Shown one piece after another: positions 38,743-48,099 of a stretch of 64,000 bases of DNA. How positions within the stretch are numbered: the first letter of the stretch is position 1; each line of letters starts with the position of its first letter. Under the pieces are notes generated by a model. The model made no database searches, was not told the origin of the DNA, and saw nothing but the letters and a program-made list of their open reading frames with translations. The position numbers and the translations under genes were made by a program. Source of the DNA: Micromonospora saelicesensis (GTDB taxonomy: Bacteria; Actinomycetota; Actinomycetes; Mycobacteriales; Micromonosporaceae); contig NZ_FMCR01000008.1 in NCBI RefSeq assembly GCF_900091575.1, positions 186,001 to 250,000 on the forward strand. The letters run 5' to 3'.

Positions 38743-40275
38743 CTAGTGCGACATCAGGTGGTGCGACTCGCGGATCTTGGCCCAGGACCTGGGCTCGGCC
38801 GGCGGGGCGGCCTTACGGGCGGCGCTGGCCACATCGGGCCGGCCGGCGGTGAACAGCCAGGTGGTGAACAGGTCGTCCAGGTCCAGCCCGGAGATCCGCT
38901 CGGCCAGGGCCTGGAACTGCTCGATGGTGCCGTTGCCGTAACGGCGCTCGGCGGTCCAGGTCGGCAGGATCTCGAAGAACGCGTCGTCGCCGACGGCCAG
39001 CCGCAGCTGGTGCAGGGTCATCGCGCCCCGGTCGTAGACGGCGTTGTCGAAGACCCGAGCGGCGCCCGGGTCGCCGGGCAGCACCTGCCAGAACTCGTCG
39101 TCGGCCGGGTAGCTGGCGTAGGTGAAGTCGAAGACCTCCTGGGCGGTGCCCTCACCCTGCTCCTCCGACCAGAGCCACTCCGCGTACGAGGCGAAGCCCT
39201 CGTTGAGCCAGATGTTGCGCCAGTCGGCCACCGAGACCGAGTCGCCGAACCACTGGTGGGCCAACTCGTGCGTCACCACGTAGGTGTTGGCGCCTCGTCG
39301 CCAGAAGCCCGGCCCGTACACCGGTCGGGTCTGCGTCTCCAGCGCGAAGCTGATGCCGTCGACCGGCCCGGCCACGCCGCCCTGCGCCTCGAACGGGTAC
39401 GGGCCGAAGATCCCGCTCTCCCAGTCGACGATCTCGGCGGTCCGCTCGATGCTGGCCCGCGCGGCCGGCCCGAGGGTGCCCAGCGAGGTGCTGTACGCGT
39501 TGATCACCGGCTGGCCGCTCGGGGTGGTGTCGGTGACGATGTCGTACTGGCCGATGGCCATGAAGGCCAGGTAGGTGGCGGTGGGGGAGGTGGTCCGCCA
39601 GATCCACCGGGTGCGGTTGCCGGCCTCGGCCAGCGGTGGCCTCGGCTGCACGCCGTTGCTGATCACCTCGACGCCGGTGGGCACCGACACCGAGATGTCG
39701 TAGGTGGCCTTGTCCAGTGGGTGGTCGTTGCTCGGGAACCACCACCACGCCGACTCGGGCTCGTTGACGGCGAGGGCGCCATCGTCGGTACGCGTCCAGC
39801 CGGTGTAGCCGTTGACCAGGGTCTCCGACGGGACACCGGAGTAGCGCACGACGATGGTGAGCTGCTGGCCCCGGGTCACCGTGCGGGCCGGGGTGACCAC
39901 CAACTCGTGCGCCCCCGCGGTGCTGGTGCTCGCCGCCCAGCCGTTGACCCGGACCGACTCGACGTCGAGCAGAAAGTCCAGATTGAACGTCGAGAGGTCC
40001 GCAGTGGCGGTGGCGAGGATGGTGGTGGTGCCGGTGAGCAGGTCGGTGGACGGTTCGTACCGCAGCCGGACGTCGTAGTGCTCGACGTCGTAGCCGCCGT
40101 TGCCGTAGTCGGGGAAGTAGCTGTCGCCCAGTCCGGGCGCGCCGGGTTGCGGCGCGGCGGAGACGACCGGACGGCCCCAGCCCGTCGGGGCGGCCTGGCC
40201 GGGGGTGCCGGCGAGCATGGTGCCGGCGGTGGTGAGGGTCAGGGCGGTGGTGGCCGCCGTGAGGACTCGTCGCAC
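38743..40275 (-). CDS. Secreted M1-family metallopeptidase (aminopeptidase)
   Basis: 510 residues. A signal peptide (VRRVLTAATTALTLTTAGTMLAGTPGQAA) predicts export. The zinc site is VTHELAHQWFGDSV (HExxH) with the downstream glutamate in WLNEGFASYAEWLW. The expected M1 exopeptidase motif (GxMEN) is replaced by a divergent DGISFALETQTRP region, as in secreted actinobacterial M1 enzymes. The C-terminal helical bundle is short. GTG 40275 has GGAGGGAG upstream; an ATG six codons earlier is less likely. It is divergent from a secreted esterase, so the 200-bp spacer should hold two promoters (A/T-rich TTTCGATAGCATTACC at ~40384). Confidence 0.87.
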   Translation of the reverse strand: MRRVLTAATTALTLTTAGTMLAGTPGQAAPTGWGRPVVSAAPQPGAPGLGDSYFPDYGNGGYDVEHYDVRLRYEPSTDLLTGTTTILATATADLSTFNLDFLLDVESVRVNGWAASTSTAGAHELVVTPARTVTRGQQLTIVVRYSGVPSETLVNGYTGWTRTDDGALAVNEPESAWWWFPSNDHPLDKATYDISVSVPTGVEVISNGVQPRPPLAEAGNRTRWIWRTTSPTATYLAFMAIGQYDIVTDTTPSGQPVINAYSTSLGTLGPAARASIERTAEIVDWESGIFGPYPFEAQGGVAGPVDGISFALETQTRPVYGPGFWRRGANTYVVTHELAHQWFGDSVSVADWRNIWLNEGFASYAEWLWSEEQGEGTAQEVFDFTYASYPADDEFWQVLPGDPGAARVFDNAVYDRGAMTLHQLRLAVGDDAFFEILPTWTAERRYGNGTIEQFQALAERISGLDLDDLFTTWLFTAGRPDVASAARKAAPPAEPRSWAKIRESHHLMSH

Positions 40276-40475
40276 GGGGTGGACTCCCTCCATCGGGTGT
40301 TCGCCAGGCCAACCTAATCGACAACTGTGAACGTCGCCGGCCCGGCACGCGGTGCCGTCGAGCCATTCCATTGATCTGCATGTTTCGATAGCATTACCGA
40401 CTAGTAACAACAGATCACCCCTGGCCACGCGCGCGGTCGCAGGATCCCACCACCCCTGTCCTGTGGAGGTCCCTC

Positions 40476-41273
40476 ATGCCCCACCGCCCGCTCGCCCGCG
40501 TCCTGGCCGTGCTGGTCGCACTCCTCACCGCCGCCCTCGGCGTGGTGCTCGTGCCCGGCACCGCCCACGCCGCCGCCGTCAACTACGTCGCGCTCGGCGA
40601 CTCGTACTCCTCCGGCGTCGGCGCTGGCCCCTACGACTCGTCCGGCTGCCTGCGCAGCCAGAAGTCGTACGCACCGCTCTGGGCGGCCGCCCATGGCGTG
40701 ACCAGCTTCAACTTCCGGGCCTGTGGCGGCGCGGTCACCGCCGACGTGCTCAACGACCAGGTCAGCGCGCTCAGCGCCAGCACCACACTGGTCACCATCA
40801 CCATCGGCGGCAACGACGCCGGTTTCGTCAACGTCATCACCAGTTGCCGGTTCGGCAGCACCTCGTCCTGCACCAACGCCGTCAACACCGCGAAGAACTT
40901 CGCCACCACGACGCTGCCCGCCCGGCTGGACGCCACCTACGCCGCCATCCGCAACCGGGCGCCCAACGCCCGGCTGATCGTCCTCGGCTACCCGCGACTG
41001 TTCGAGACCGGCTCCTGCGGGTGGTTGGCGATGAGCACCTACAAGCGCACCATCCTCAACGAGGCCGCCGACGTGCTCGCCTCGGTCACGGCTGGCCGGG
41101 CCAGCGCGGCCGGCGCCACCTTCGCCGACACCCGGCGCACCTTCGCCGGACACGGCGTCTGCGCCGGCGACCCGTGGATCAACGACATCTCCGGGATCAT
41201 CGAGGCGTACCACCCGGACGCCGACGGCTACCGCTACGGATACCTGCCGGCGCTGAACGCCGTCACCGGCTGA
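40476..41273 (+). CDS. Secreted SGNH/GDSL esterase-lipase
   Basis: 265 residues with a clear signal peptide (LARVLAVLVALLTAALGVVL, cut near AHAAAV). SGNH blocks: nucleophile in VALGDSYSSGVGAG, Gly in FRACGGAVT, Asn in ITIGGNDAGF, and the catalytic Asp/His pair in EAYHPDADGY. Six cysteines could form the three disulfides known in streptomycete esterases of this type. Start ATG has TGGAGGT upstream. It is followed by a terminator hairpin. Confidence 0.92.
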   Translation: MPHRPLARVLAVLVALLTAALGVVLVPGTAHAAAVNYVALGDSYSSGVGAGPYDSSGCLRSQKSYAPLWAAAHGVTSFNFRACGGAVTADVLNDQVSALSASTTLVTITIGGNDAGFVNVITSCRFGSTSSCTNAVNTAKNFATTTLPARLDATYAAIRNRAPNARLIVLGYPRLFETGSCGWLAMSTYKRTILNEAADVLASVTAGRASAAGATFADTRRTFAGHGVCAGDPWINDISGIIEAYHPDADGYRYGYLPALNAVTG

Positions 41274-41311
41274 CCTGAGCACAGCACCGGATCCACACCG
41301 TCGCACCCGTA

Positions 41312-41358
41312 CCGGCCGGCGGTCGAGCGTCCCCTGTGGGCACTCGGCCGCCGGCCGG
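41312..41358 (+). terminator. Terminator hairpin after the esterase gene
   Basis: 16-bp arms (41312-41327, 41343-41358) with one mismatch and a 15-nt loop. It isolates the esterase from the downstream FtsK-containing operon. Confidence 0.75.
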
Positions 41359-41408
41359 CTCAACGCCTGTACACGATGCGTCACACTGAGTGGGATCGGA
41401 GGTGATGC

Positions 41409-43796
41409 ATGCGACGGTCGGAGGTTCCCGGGTGGGAGTTGACCGGGCAGAGGCAGTCGACCGCGGGTCGGGAACGGCTGCCGGCCGGCGGGTTGGAGTT
41501 GTTCGCGCTGCTCGCCCGGCTCTTGCGGCGACCCCGTCGCGGCGACCGCCGGCTGCCGCTGCTGTGGCTGGTCCGCTCCGACACCGCGGATCTGATGGTG
41601 CCGCTGCGCCGCTTCCTCGGCCAGGGCCCCCGGCGGCGGGTCCCGCACGCCGTGCTGGACGCCGACGCGCCGCCCGGCGCCGGGGACGTGCCGGCGCTGC
41701 TGCGCGAGCTGCACCGGCAGCTCTCCCTGGAGGCCTTCGGCGCCGCCCGACTGCGCTTCCGGCACTATCCGCTCGCCGACTGGCTGATGCAGCAGAGCCT
41801 CAGCCTGGGCATCGACGCCGACGACAGCCGCGCCGCCCTGGTCCGCCGGTTGCGCGACCGCAAGGGCCCGCGCACGCCGGAGGCGTTGCCCTCCGGCGGT
41901 GACGCGGTCAGCATCGCCTCGCAGGTGCTGCTCTGGCTGGTCCGTCGCGCCGTGCCGGGGGTGGTCTTCCGGGCCGCCGTCTCCGGTCGGGTGCCGGTGC
42001 TCGGGCGGCACTACAACTGGTTCATGCGCCAGCAGTATCTGGCGCCCCGGCAGTCGGTCACCTTCCTCGGCTTCGCCGAGCGCCTCACCGCGGGCTGGCG
42101 CGACGGGGAGCAACCCGACCAGGTCAACAAGCTGCTGCTGCACGCGTTCCTGGAGGACCTGCGGCAGGCGTACCGGCGTCGGCCATGGCGCCCGTCGGAC
42201 TGGCGGCGCACCGCGTACCCGGCTCTGCTGATCGACAACGTCGCACCCGGGAACGTCGGCGGGGAGCTGGTCCGCCTGATCGGCGACGTCCGCACCGAGA
42301 CCGGCCGCAACGACCCGCTGCTGATCGTCGCGTCCGGTGGGCAACCCCCACCGGACCTGCCCGAACCGCACCCGTTGACCGAGGCCGACGAGGCGTACGA
42401 CGAGTGGGCCGGGGCGCTGCCGGAGATGCGACGGCTGCGCCGCCCGGCCACCTGGCTGGTGGCGCTGCGTCCCGACGAGACGGACACCGGCCCACCGTCA
42501 CGTGGCGGGCTGCGGCCCTTCTCCGCGCCCGACCCGCCGTGGTGGTCGCGGCGCTTCCTGCCGACGGCGCTCTGCCTGGTGCTGGTGGCGGTGCTCGGCC
42601 TGTGGGTGGCCAGCCGGTGGGGGCCGGGCTGTCACCCCTCGCTCACCGGCCAGGTCTCGGTCGAGGTGGTCGGCAGCGGCGAGTGTGTCGGCTACAGCGA
42701 CAGCACCGCGCAGGTGTTCAACAACGACCCCGGTCAGGACCGGCTGCGCACGGTTCAGGAGCGCATCTTCGCGCAGAACCGCTCCGCCGAGGAGGTCTGG
42801 CAGCGCAGCGACCGACGACGGCCCTTCCTCACCCTGGTCTACCTCGGCACCCTCACCGGCAACCGGACCCGCGCGGACGAGGAGTCGTACGTCTCCGAGC
42901 GCGAGGAGCTCGAAGGGATGGCCACCGCCCAGTACGCGTTGCTGAAGGAGTCGGCCGGCGCCGACGGCGCCGCGCTGCTGCGCATCGTGGTGGCCAACGG
43001 TGGCCGCCAGATGATCTACGCCGACCGGGCCGTGGCGATGCTGGCCGAGCTGGCCCGGGACGACCCCACGGTGCTCGGGGTGGTCGGGCTGGTGGAGAGC
43101 CGCACCAGCACCGCCCGCGCGCTGCGCGAGCTGAACCAGGTCGGGCTGCCGGTCCTGGCTCCCACCCTCTCCGCCGACAGGATGGACGCCAACTCCCGCC
43201 TCTACCTCCAGATTTCCGCACCGAACAAGGACCAGGTGAAACTGGTCGACGCGTACGCCAAGCAGGTGCTGAAGGTCAACGAGGCGCACGTCTTCTACAC
43301 CACCCTGGAGGGCAGCTCACTCACCGAGGACCTCTACGTGGGCACCCTCGTCGACGGGCTCCGACAACAGTTCGGCCCCCGGATCACCCGCCTCGACGAG
43401 TGGCGCACCGGGCAGCGGCTGACCGACGAGTGCGGCTACCCCGGGATGCTCTTCTACGCCGGTCGTTGGTCGGAGTTCGACGGTTTCCTGCGGGCGCTGC
43501 GCGAGTGCGGCGGCAACCCGCCCCGGCACCTCGTCGCCGACGACTCGGCCAACCGGTACATGGCCAACCCGGGGCTGCGCGCCGCCGCGCCCGGCAACCT
43601 GCCCGTCACGTACGTCTCCAAGGCGTCCCTGGCCACCTGCGCGGTGCTGCGGGCCGCCCAGGACCGGCGCGACGACGCCCGGGCCAGCTTTCTGTCCTGG
43701 ATCCAGGCCGACGACCTGCTCGACCCCCGCGCTGCCGGCCGGGCTCCGAGGAGCAGGTCGGCGAGCGGGTCAGCCTCGCCTACGACGCGTCGATGA
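41409..43796 (+). CDS. One-pass membrane protein: ATPase-like inner domain plus periplasmic-binding-like outer domain; frameshifted near its end
   Basis: 795 residues as read. Residues ~25-355 are cytoplasmic and resemble an AAA/STAND-type fold without a usable P-loop: LPLLWLVRSDTADLMVPLRR stands where Walker A would be, and YPALLIDN and DPLLIVASGG look like Walker B and sensor strands. One membrane helix follows (FLPTALCLVLVAVLGLWVAS, about residue 380). Residues ~400-790 resemble type I periplasmic binding proteins (LLRIVVANGGRQMIYADRAV, VLGVVGLVESRTSTA, LPVLAPTLSADRM). The frame then breaks: coding sense continues in the -1 frame from ~43742 to 44101. One extra C in the C5 run at 43724-43728 would restore it. 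First gene of a four-gene row. Confidence 0.75.
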   Translation: MRRSEVPGWELTGQRQSTAGRERLPAGGLELFALLARLLRRPRRGDRRLPLLWLVRSDTADLMVPLRRFLGQGPRRRVPHAVLDADAPPGAGDVPALLRELHRQLSLEAFGAARLRFRHYPLADWLMQQSLSLGIDADDSRAALVRRLRDRKGPRTPEALPSGGDAVSIASQVLLWLVRRAVPGVVFRAAVSGRVPVLGRHYNWFMRQQYLAPRQSVTFLGFAERLTAGWRDGEQPDQVNKLLLHAFLEDLRQAYRRRPWRPSDWRRTAYPALLIDNVAPGNVGGELVRLIGDVRTETGRNDPLLIVASGGQPPPDLPEPHPLTEADEAYDEWAGALPEMRRLRRPATWLVALRPDETDTGPPSRGGLRPFSAPDPPWWSRRFLPTALCLVLVAVLGLWVASRWGPGCHPSLTGQVSVEVVGSGECVGYSDSTAQVFNNDPGQDRLRTVQERIFAQNRSAEEVWQRSDRRRPFLTLVYLGTLTGNRTRADEESYVSEREELEGMATAQYALLKESAGADGAALLRIVVANGGRQMIYADRAVAMLAELARDDPTVLGVVGLVESRTSTARALRELNQVGLPVLAPTLSADRMDANSRLYLQISAPNKDQVKLVDAYAKQVLKVNEAHVFYTTLEGSSLTEDLYVGTLVDGLRQQFGPRITRLDEWRTGQRLTDECGYPGMLFYAGRWSEFDGFLRALRECGGNPPRHLVADDSANRYMANPGLRAAAPGNLPVTYVSKASLATCAVLRAAQDRRDDARASFLSWIQADDLLDPRAAGRAPRSRSASGSASPTTRR

Positions 43797-44101
43797 TGCT
43801 GGTCCGGGCGGTCGAGAGCCTCGCCGCCCGGCTGCACCACGCCGACCCCCGGCAACGCTGGGAGCCGGATTCGGTCAACCCGGTGGGCGTGCACGCGGAG
43901 GTGCTCCGGCAGAACGCCGGGCAGGGCTACCCGGGGGTAGCCGGGCTGATCCGGTTCACGCCCGACTCGGGGGAGCCGGTCGACAAGCGGCTGGCCCTGA
44001 TGCGGGTGGAGCAGGTGCCCGACGTGGCGAGGGCGCCGGTGGAGGTGTTCCGCTGCGGGGCGGCCGACGCGTCCGGTCCGGCGGCGTGCGGCCCCGCCTG
44101 A
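43742..44101 (+). pseudogene. C-terminal fragment of the preceding protein in the -1 frame
   Basis: Reading from GSEEQVGERVSLAYDASMML, about 120 residues continue the periplasmic-binding-like domain: FDAxxLLxxA-type helix (AYDASMMLVRAVESLAA), then GYPGVAGLIRFTPDSGEPVD, a pattern typical of the last strand of amino-acid receptor proteins. It ends at TGA 44099-44101, 10 nt before the FtsK-like gene. It has no start of its own, so it is the displaced end of the 41409 gene: a true mutation or a homopolymer sequencing error. Confidence 0.75.
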
Positions 44102-44111
44102 CCGGGCCGGC

Positions 44112-46745
44112 GTGACACGTCCTGGCAGGACTGTCCGGGTGCCGCCGGTGTCCGTTAGGGTTCCTGGGACCAGACGGCCGTGGCGTTGGGGGCAGAGGGT
44201 GGGCAGGCTCGCGTCGGCGTACGGGCAGGCGGTCAGCTCCCACCGGGCGGCTCGCGCGCATCTGGACACTGCCCGAAGCGTTCTGGGGGCGGCACCGACC
44301 ACCGTCGCGCCGGTCGGCGGCGACGACCTGGTGACCCGCCTCGCCCGCCTCGGCGGTGCCCTGGCAACCCCCGCCCCGGGTGTCACGCCGCTGACCGACG
44401 AGCCGGCCGCGGTGCGGATCGGCGAGGCGTCCACCTCGGACGGCGCGTTTCCGGTGCTGGTCCCGCTCGGCGGCGGCCACCACCTCGCCCTGGACACCGA
44501 CGCCCGGGACCCGCAGGTCGCGGGGCTGCTGCGGGCGCTGGTGCTGCGGCTGGTCGCCACCGCGCCGCCCGGTCAGGTCCGCGTCGCCGGCATCGACACC
44601 GCCGCGCTCGGCGCCACCTTCGGCCCGCTGCGACCACTGCTCGACGCCGGGGTGCTCGACCCGCCGGCCACCGGTGAGGCCGAGGTGGCCGCGCTGTTGG
44701 ACGCCGCCGAGCAGCACGCCCGCGCCGCGCAGCACGGTCAGCCCGCCGCCCGTCGCCTGTTGGTGGTGGTCGCCACCGCCGCGCCGCCGCCGCGCGAGCT
44801 GGCCCGGCTCGCCGCGCTCACCCACGCCGGCCCGGCCGCCGCGGTGTGCGTGCTGCTCGCCGGCCACCCGTCCCGGCTGCCCGGCGAGACCGCGCCGCCG
44901 CTGGGCGGCACCACCGCGGTACGGCTCAATCAGGGGTACGCGCACGTCGGCGACCCGCCCGGCAACCCGTTCAGCGCCGACGGCAGCGGGCTCGCCGCAC
45001 CCGTCCTGCTCGACGGCGACCCGCCGCCCGCCTCGGTACGCGCGCTCGCCGAGCACCTCGGCACCGCCACCCGTCGCGCCGACGCGTTGCCCTTCACCGA
45101 CCTGCTGCCCGAACAGCGCTGGGCCGAGTCCGCCGGCAACGGCCTGCGTACGGTGATCGGCCGGGCCGGCGGCGGTGGCGCCTTCGGCACCGCGCTGACG
45201 CTCGCCTTCGACGACGCCACCCCGCACTGGCTGGTCGGCGGGCGCACCGGCGCCGGTAAGACGGTCTTCCTGCTCGACGTCCTCTACGGGTTGGCCGCCC
45301 GCTACTCGCCGGCCGAGTTGCAGCTGTACCTGCTCGACTTCAAGGAGGGCGTGAGCTTCACCGAGTTCGTGCCCACCGGCCGGGACCCGTCCTGGCTGCC
45401 GCACGCCCGTGCCGTCGGCATCGAGTCCGACCGCGAGTACGGTCTCGCCGTGCTGCGCGAGCTGCGCCGGGAGGCGCAGCGCCGGGCCACCGCACTCAAG
45501 CGGCACGGCGTCACCAAGCTCGCCGACCTGCCCCCTGACAACCCGCTGCCGCGCATCGTGACGGTCATCGACGAGTTCCACGTGCTGCTCGCCGGCAACG
45601 ACGCGCTGGCCCGCGAGTCGGTCGACCTGCTGGAGGAGTTGGCCCGCAAGGGCCGCTCGTACGGCATCCACCTGGTGCTCGCCAGCCAGAGCATGACCGG
45701 CATCGAAGCCCTCTACGGGCGGGCCGAGGCGATCTTCGGGCAGTTCGCGTTGCGGGTGGCGCTGCCCGGCGGCGGTGGGGTGCTCGACCAGCTCAACGAC
45801 GCCGCCGCGGCCCTGCCGGTCGGCTCCGCCGTGGTCAACACCGCCGCCGGCGCGGTCGGCGCCGACACCCTGCTGCGCTTCCCGGACGCGCACGCCGCCG
45901 CGGCGGACCTCGCCGCGTTGCGCCACGACCTGTGGCAGGCCCGCCCGCCGGGCTCGCGGGCCCCAGCGGTCTTCAAGGGGTACGAAGCCGCGCGGATCGA
46001 GGACGACCCCACCTTCGCCGGGCTGCGCCCCGGTGGTCGACGCCCGATGGCCCTGGTCGGCCGGACCGTCGACGTGCACGGCACGACCGCACTGTTCCTG
46101 ATGGACACCACCCCCGGCCGGCACCTCGCCGTGGTGGGCACCGCACCGACCGGTGCGGACGTGCTGCGCGCCGCGACGCTCAGCCTGGCCCGCCAGCACA
46201 CCCCCGGCGACGCCCGCTTCCACCTGGCCTGCCTGGTCACCGTCGCCGACCCGGTCGCCGACGACACCGAAACGCTGCTGCGGGCCGCCGGCCACCCGGT
46301 GCAGCGCCTCGACGTGGCCGGGCTGCGCGACCGGATCGCCGCGCTGGCCGCCGAGCCCACCGGCCGCGAGTACCTGGTGGTGTTCGGCATGGACGCCGCC
46401 GCGTCCGTCCTCGGGGCCACCGACCCCGACACGTTCCGCTCCGGCCTGGACGACCTGCGTACCGTCCTGCGCCAGGGCCCCGGGCAGGGTGTGCACCTGC
46501 TCGGCTGGTGGCGGGGGCTGCGCCGGCTCGCCGACGACCTCGGCGGCACCCAGAACCGCGACGACGTCGCCTGCCTGGTCGCGCTCAATGTGCCCGGGGC
46601 CGAGCTGGCCCTGCACCTCGGAGCGCACGACCTGACCTACACGCCCCGCCCCGACCGGGCGCTGCTGATCGACCGGCACGACCAGCGCACCCGGCTGATC
46701 GTCCCGTTCGTCGGCGACGGGCACGACCCCGACGGGGAGCGGTGA
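44112..46745 (+). CDS. FtsK/SpoIIIE-type cytosolic ATPase
   Basis: 877 residues. The ATPase core has Walker A GRTGAGKT (377-384) and Walker B RIVTVIDEF (481-489). YLLDFKEGVSFTEF and RKGRSYGIHLVLASQS are typical of FtsK/SpoIIIE/EccC motors. The region 100-330 and the C-terminal 250 residues look like additional, weaker ATPase-like modules. There is no membrane helix and no gamma DNA-recognition domain, unlike true FtsK. GTG 44112 gives the longest form; GTG 44199 follows GGCAGAGG and lies ~40 nt past a TAGGGT -10 at ~44156, and is a serious alternative. The next gene begins inside its stop codon. It probably pumps DNA or protein for the module; the role is unknown. Confidence 0.85.
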   Translation: MTRPGRTVRVPPVSVRVPGTRRPWRWGQRVGRLASAYGQAVSSHRAARAHLDTARSVLGAAPTTVAPVGGDDLVTRLARLGGALATPAPGVTPLTDEPAAVRIGEASTSDGAFPVLVPLGGGHHLALDTDARDPQVAGLLRALVLRLVATAPPGQVRVAGIDTAALGATFGPLRPLLDAGVLDPPATGEAEVAALLDAAEQHARAAQHGQPAARRLLVVVATAAPPPRELARLAALTHAGPAAAVCVLLAGHPSRLPGETAPPLGGTTAVRLNQGYAHVGDPPGNPFSADGSGLAAPVLLDGDPPPASVRALAEHLGTATRRADALPFTDLLPEQRWAESAGNGLRTVIGRAGGGGAFGTALTLAFDDATPHWLVGGRTGAGKTVFLLDVLYGLAARYSPAELQLYLLDFKEGVSFTEFVPTGRDPSWLPHARAVGIESDREYGLAVLRELRREAQRRATALKRHGVTKLADLPPDNPLPRIVTVIDEFHVLLAGNDALARESVDLLEELARKGRSYGIHLVLASQSMTGIEALYGRAEAIFGQFALRVALPGGGGVLDQLNDAAAALPVGSAVVNTAAGAVGADTLLRFPDAHAAAADLAALRHDLWQARPPGSRAPAVFKGYEAARIEDDPTFAGLRPGGRRPMALVGRTVDVHGTTALFLMDTTPGRHLAVVGTAPTGADVLRAATLSLARQHTPGDARFHLACLVTVADPVADDTETLLRAAGHPVQRLDVAGLRDRIAALAAEPTGREYLVVFGMDAAASVLGATDPDTFRSGLDDLRTVLRQGPGQGVHLLGWWRGLRRLADDLGGTQNRDDVACLVALNVPGAELALHLGAHDLTYTPRPDRALLIDRHDQRTRLIVPFVGDGHDPDGER

Positions 46746-47638
46746 CAGTGTCCTTCGAGGAGTACGCGGCGCTGGCCCGGCAACTCTCCGCCCAGCACCG
46801 CGCCGGGGAACAGCACGCCGCCGCCGAGTCCGCGCGCCGCCGCGACCTGCACGCCGCCGTCGACTACCTCCAGCAGCGGCTGAACGCCCAGGGGCAGCGC
46901 CTCGACCAGCTCGGCCGAGCTATCGGCGTCGACCAACCACCCGCTGCCCCTGGCCCGGGGACGCCGGGTGAGACCGCCGCATGGCCCGGCCCGCCGTCCG
47001 GCGCCGGGGCGCCCACCGCTCCCAGCTCCGGCCCGCCCTTCGCTGCCGGCGCTCCCACCGTGCCCGGAACCCGGGACGGGGAACCCGCCGGCGCAGCCGG
47101 CGTGCCGGGGCGGGCGGGGGTCGGGGCGTACCCCCAGCTGCCGGCGGGGGAGGCGCGGCTGGCGCTGCCGACGGCGGTGAGCCCGGCGGGCGGCGGGGTG
47201 CCCGCGCAGCGTGCGGCGGCGGCCGACCCGGCGGTGGAGTTGGAGTTGGCCCGGCGGATGGCCGACGAGGCCGACCGGCACGGGCAGCAGGCGGAGTTGC
47301 TGGCCCAACGGCCGGCGCTGCTCCCGACGTGGTCGCCGCTGGCCCGGGCGGTAGCCGTCTACGCCGGGTGCGGCGCCGCCGCCGGGGTGCTCGTGCTGAT
47401 GCTGGTGCTCGCCTCCGGGGTCGGTCTGGTGGACGGGTTCACCCTCGGCGCGTGGATCTGCGCCGGGTTGCCGGCGGTGGCGTTCTTCGGCGGCTACCTG
47501 GTGCTGGGCCGCTGGGGGCGGCCGGCCATGGTCGCCGGCACCCCGCCGCGGTACCTGCCGCTCGGGTTCCTGATCTGTTTCCTGGTGGTGCCGATGGCCT
47601 ACTGCGCCTACCTGCTGATGGTGCGCGGCCTGCGCTGA
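46742..47638 (+). CDS. Coiled-coil membrane protein of the FtsK-like module
   Basis: 298 residues. Residues 1-65 form a charged coiled coil (EYAALARQLSAQHRAGEQHAAAESARRR, then VDYLQQRLNAQGQRLDQLGR). Residues ~65-155 are Pro/Gly/Ala-rich and disordered. Four hydrophobic segments fill residues 200-297 (VYAGCGAAAGVLVLMLVLAS, FTLGAWICAGLPAVAFFGGY, LGFLICFLVVPMAYCAYLLM). The GTG start overlaps the TGA of the ATPase gene (GTGA), and its own TGA overlaps the next ATG, so four genes are read as one unit. It may anchor the soluble ATPase to the membrane. No known family recognised. Confidence 0.75.
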   Translation: MTVSFEEYAALARQLSAQHRAGEQHAAAESARRRDLHAAVDYLQQRLNAQGQRLDQLGRAIGVDQPPAAPGPGTPGETAAWPGPPSGAGAPTAPSSGPPFAAGAPTVPGTRDGEPAGAAGVPGRAGVGAYPQLPAGEARLALPTAVSPAGGGVPAQRAAAADPAVELELARRMADEADRHGQQAELLAQRPALLPTWSPLARAVAVYAGCGAAAGVLVLMLVLASGVGLVDGFTLGAWICAGLPAVAFFGGYLVLGRWGRPAMVAGTPPRYLPLGFLICFLVVPMAYCAYLLMVRGLR

Positions 47639-48099
47639 TGACCGCCGACCTGGCATCCGGTCTGCGCTTCGCCGCGCAGCCGGTCGTCAGCGTGTTCGTG
47701 CCGGGCGTCCCGGCCCGGGCGCCGGAATTCGCCGGCGGTGGCGTCGTGCCGCTCGAGGTGCAGACGTATCCCCTTGAGCGGGACGATCCGTACGCCCGCG
47801 TCACCGAGTACGACCTGGTCTTCGACGAACTGCCACCGCTCCTGCACCGCTACCTCGCCCACTGCCTGCGGGTCGCCTGCGCCGCCGGCGACACAGTGGT
47901 CTGGCTCGGCTTCGAAGGCTCGTTCCACTTCGACCACCTCCTCACCGAGGCAGTCGCGCCGCAGGTGTACGGGGTCTGCGCGCCCGGCGGCGAGCCTGTC
48001 GTGGCCCCGGATCTGCGAACCCTCGGAACACCGGAGTGGCGACTGGTCGTCACCGCCCACGGAAGCCTGCTCCAGGGCCCTAATCCAGGTGGTAGGTGA
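47638..48099 (+). CDS. Small soluble protein, last gene of the FtsK-like module
   Basis: 153 residues with no membrane helix. Sequence landmarks: YPLERDDPYARVTEYDLVFDELPPLL, a helix RYLAHCLRVACAAG, then strand VVWLGFEGSFHFDHLL and EWRLVVTAHGSL. The alternation suggests a compact alpha/beta fold. Four cysteines do not form an obvious metal motif. ATG overlaps the preceding stop (ATGA). It overlaps the convergent minus-strand gene by 20 nt. Function unknown; co-translation ties it to the ATPase and membrane proteins. Confidence 0.7.
   Translation: MTADLASGLRFAAQPVVSVFVPGVPARAPEFAGGGVVPLEVQTYPLERDDPYARVTEYDLVFDELPPLLHRYLAHCLRVACAAGDTVVWLGFEGSFHFDHLLTEAVAPQVYGVCAPGGEPVVAPDLRTLGTPEWRLVVTAHGSLLQGPNPGGR

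Noticed and set aside
41409..44101. Programmed -1 frameshift in the sensor gene
   Set aside because: No slippery heptamer or downstream pseudoknot was seen; a simple homopolymer length change explains the shift.
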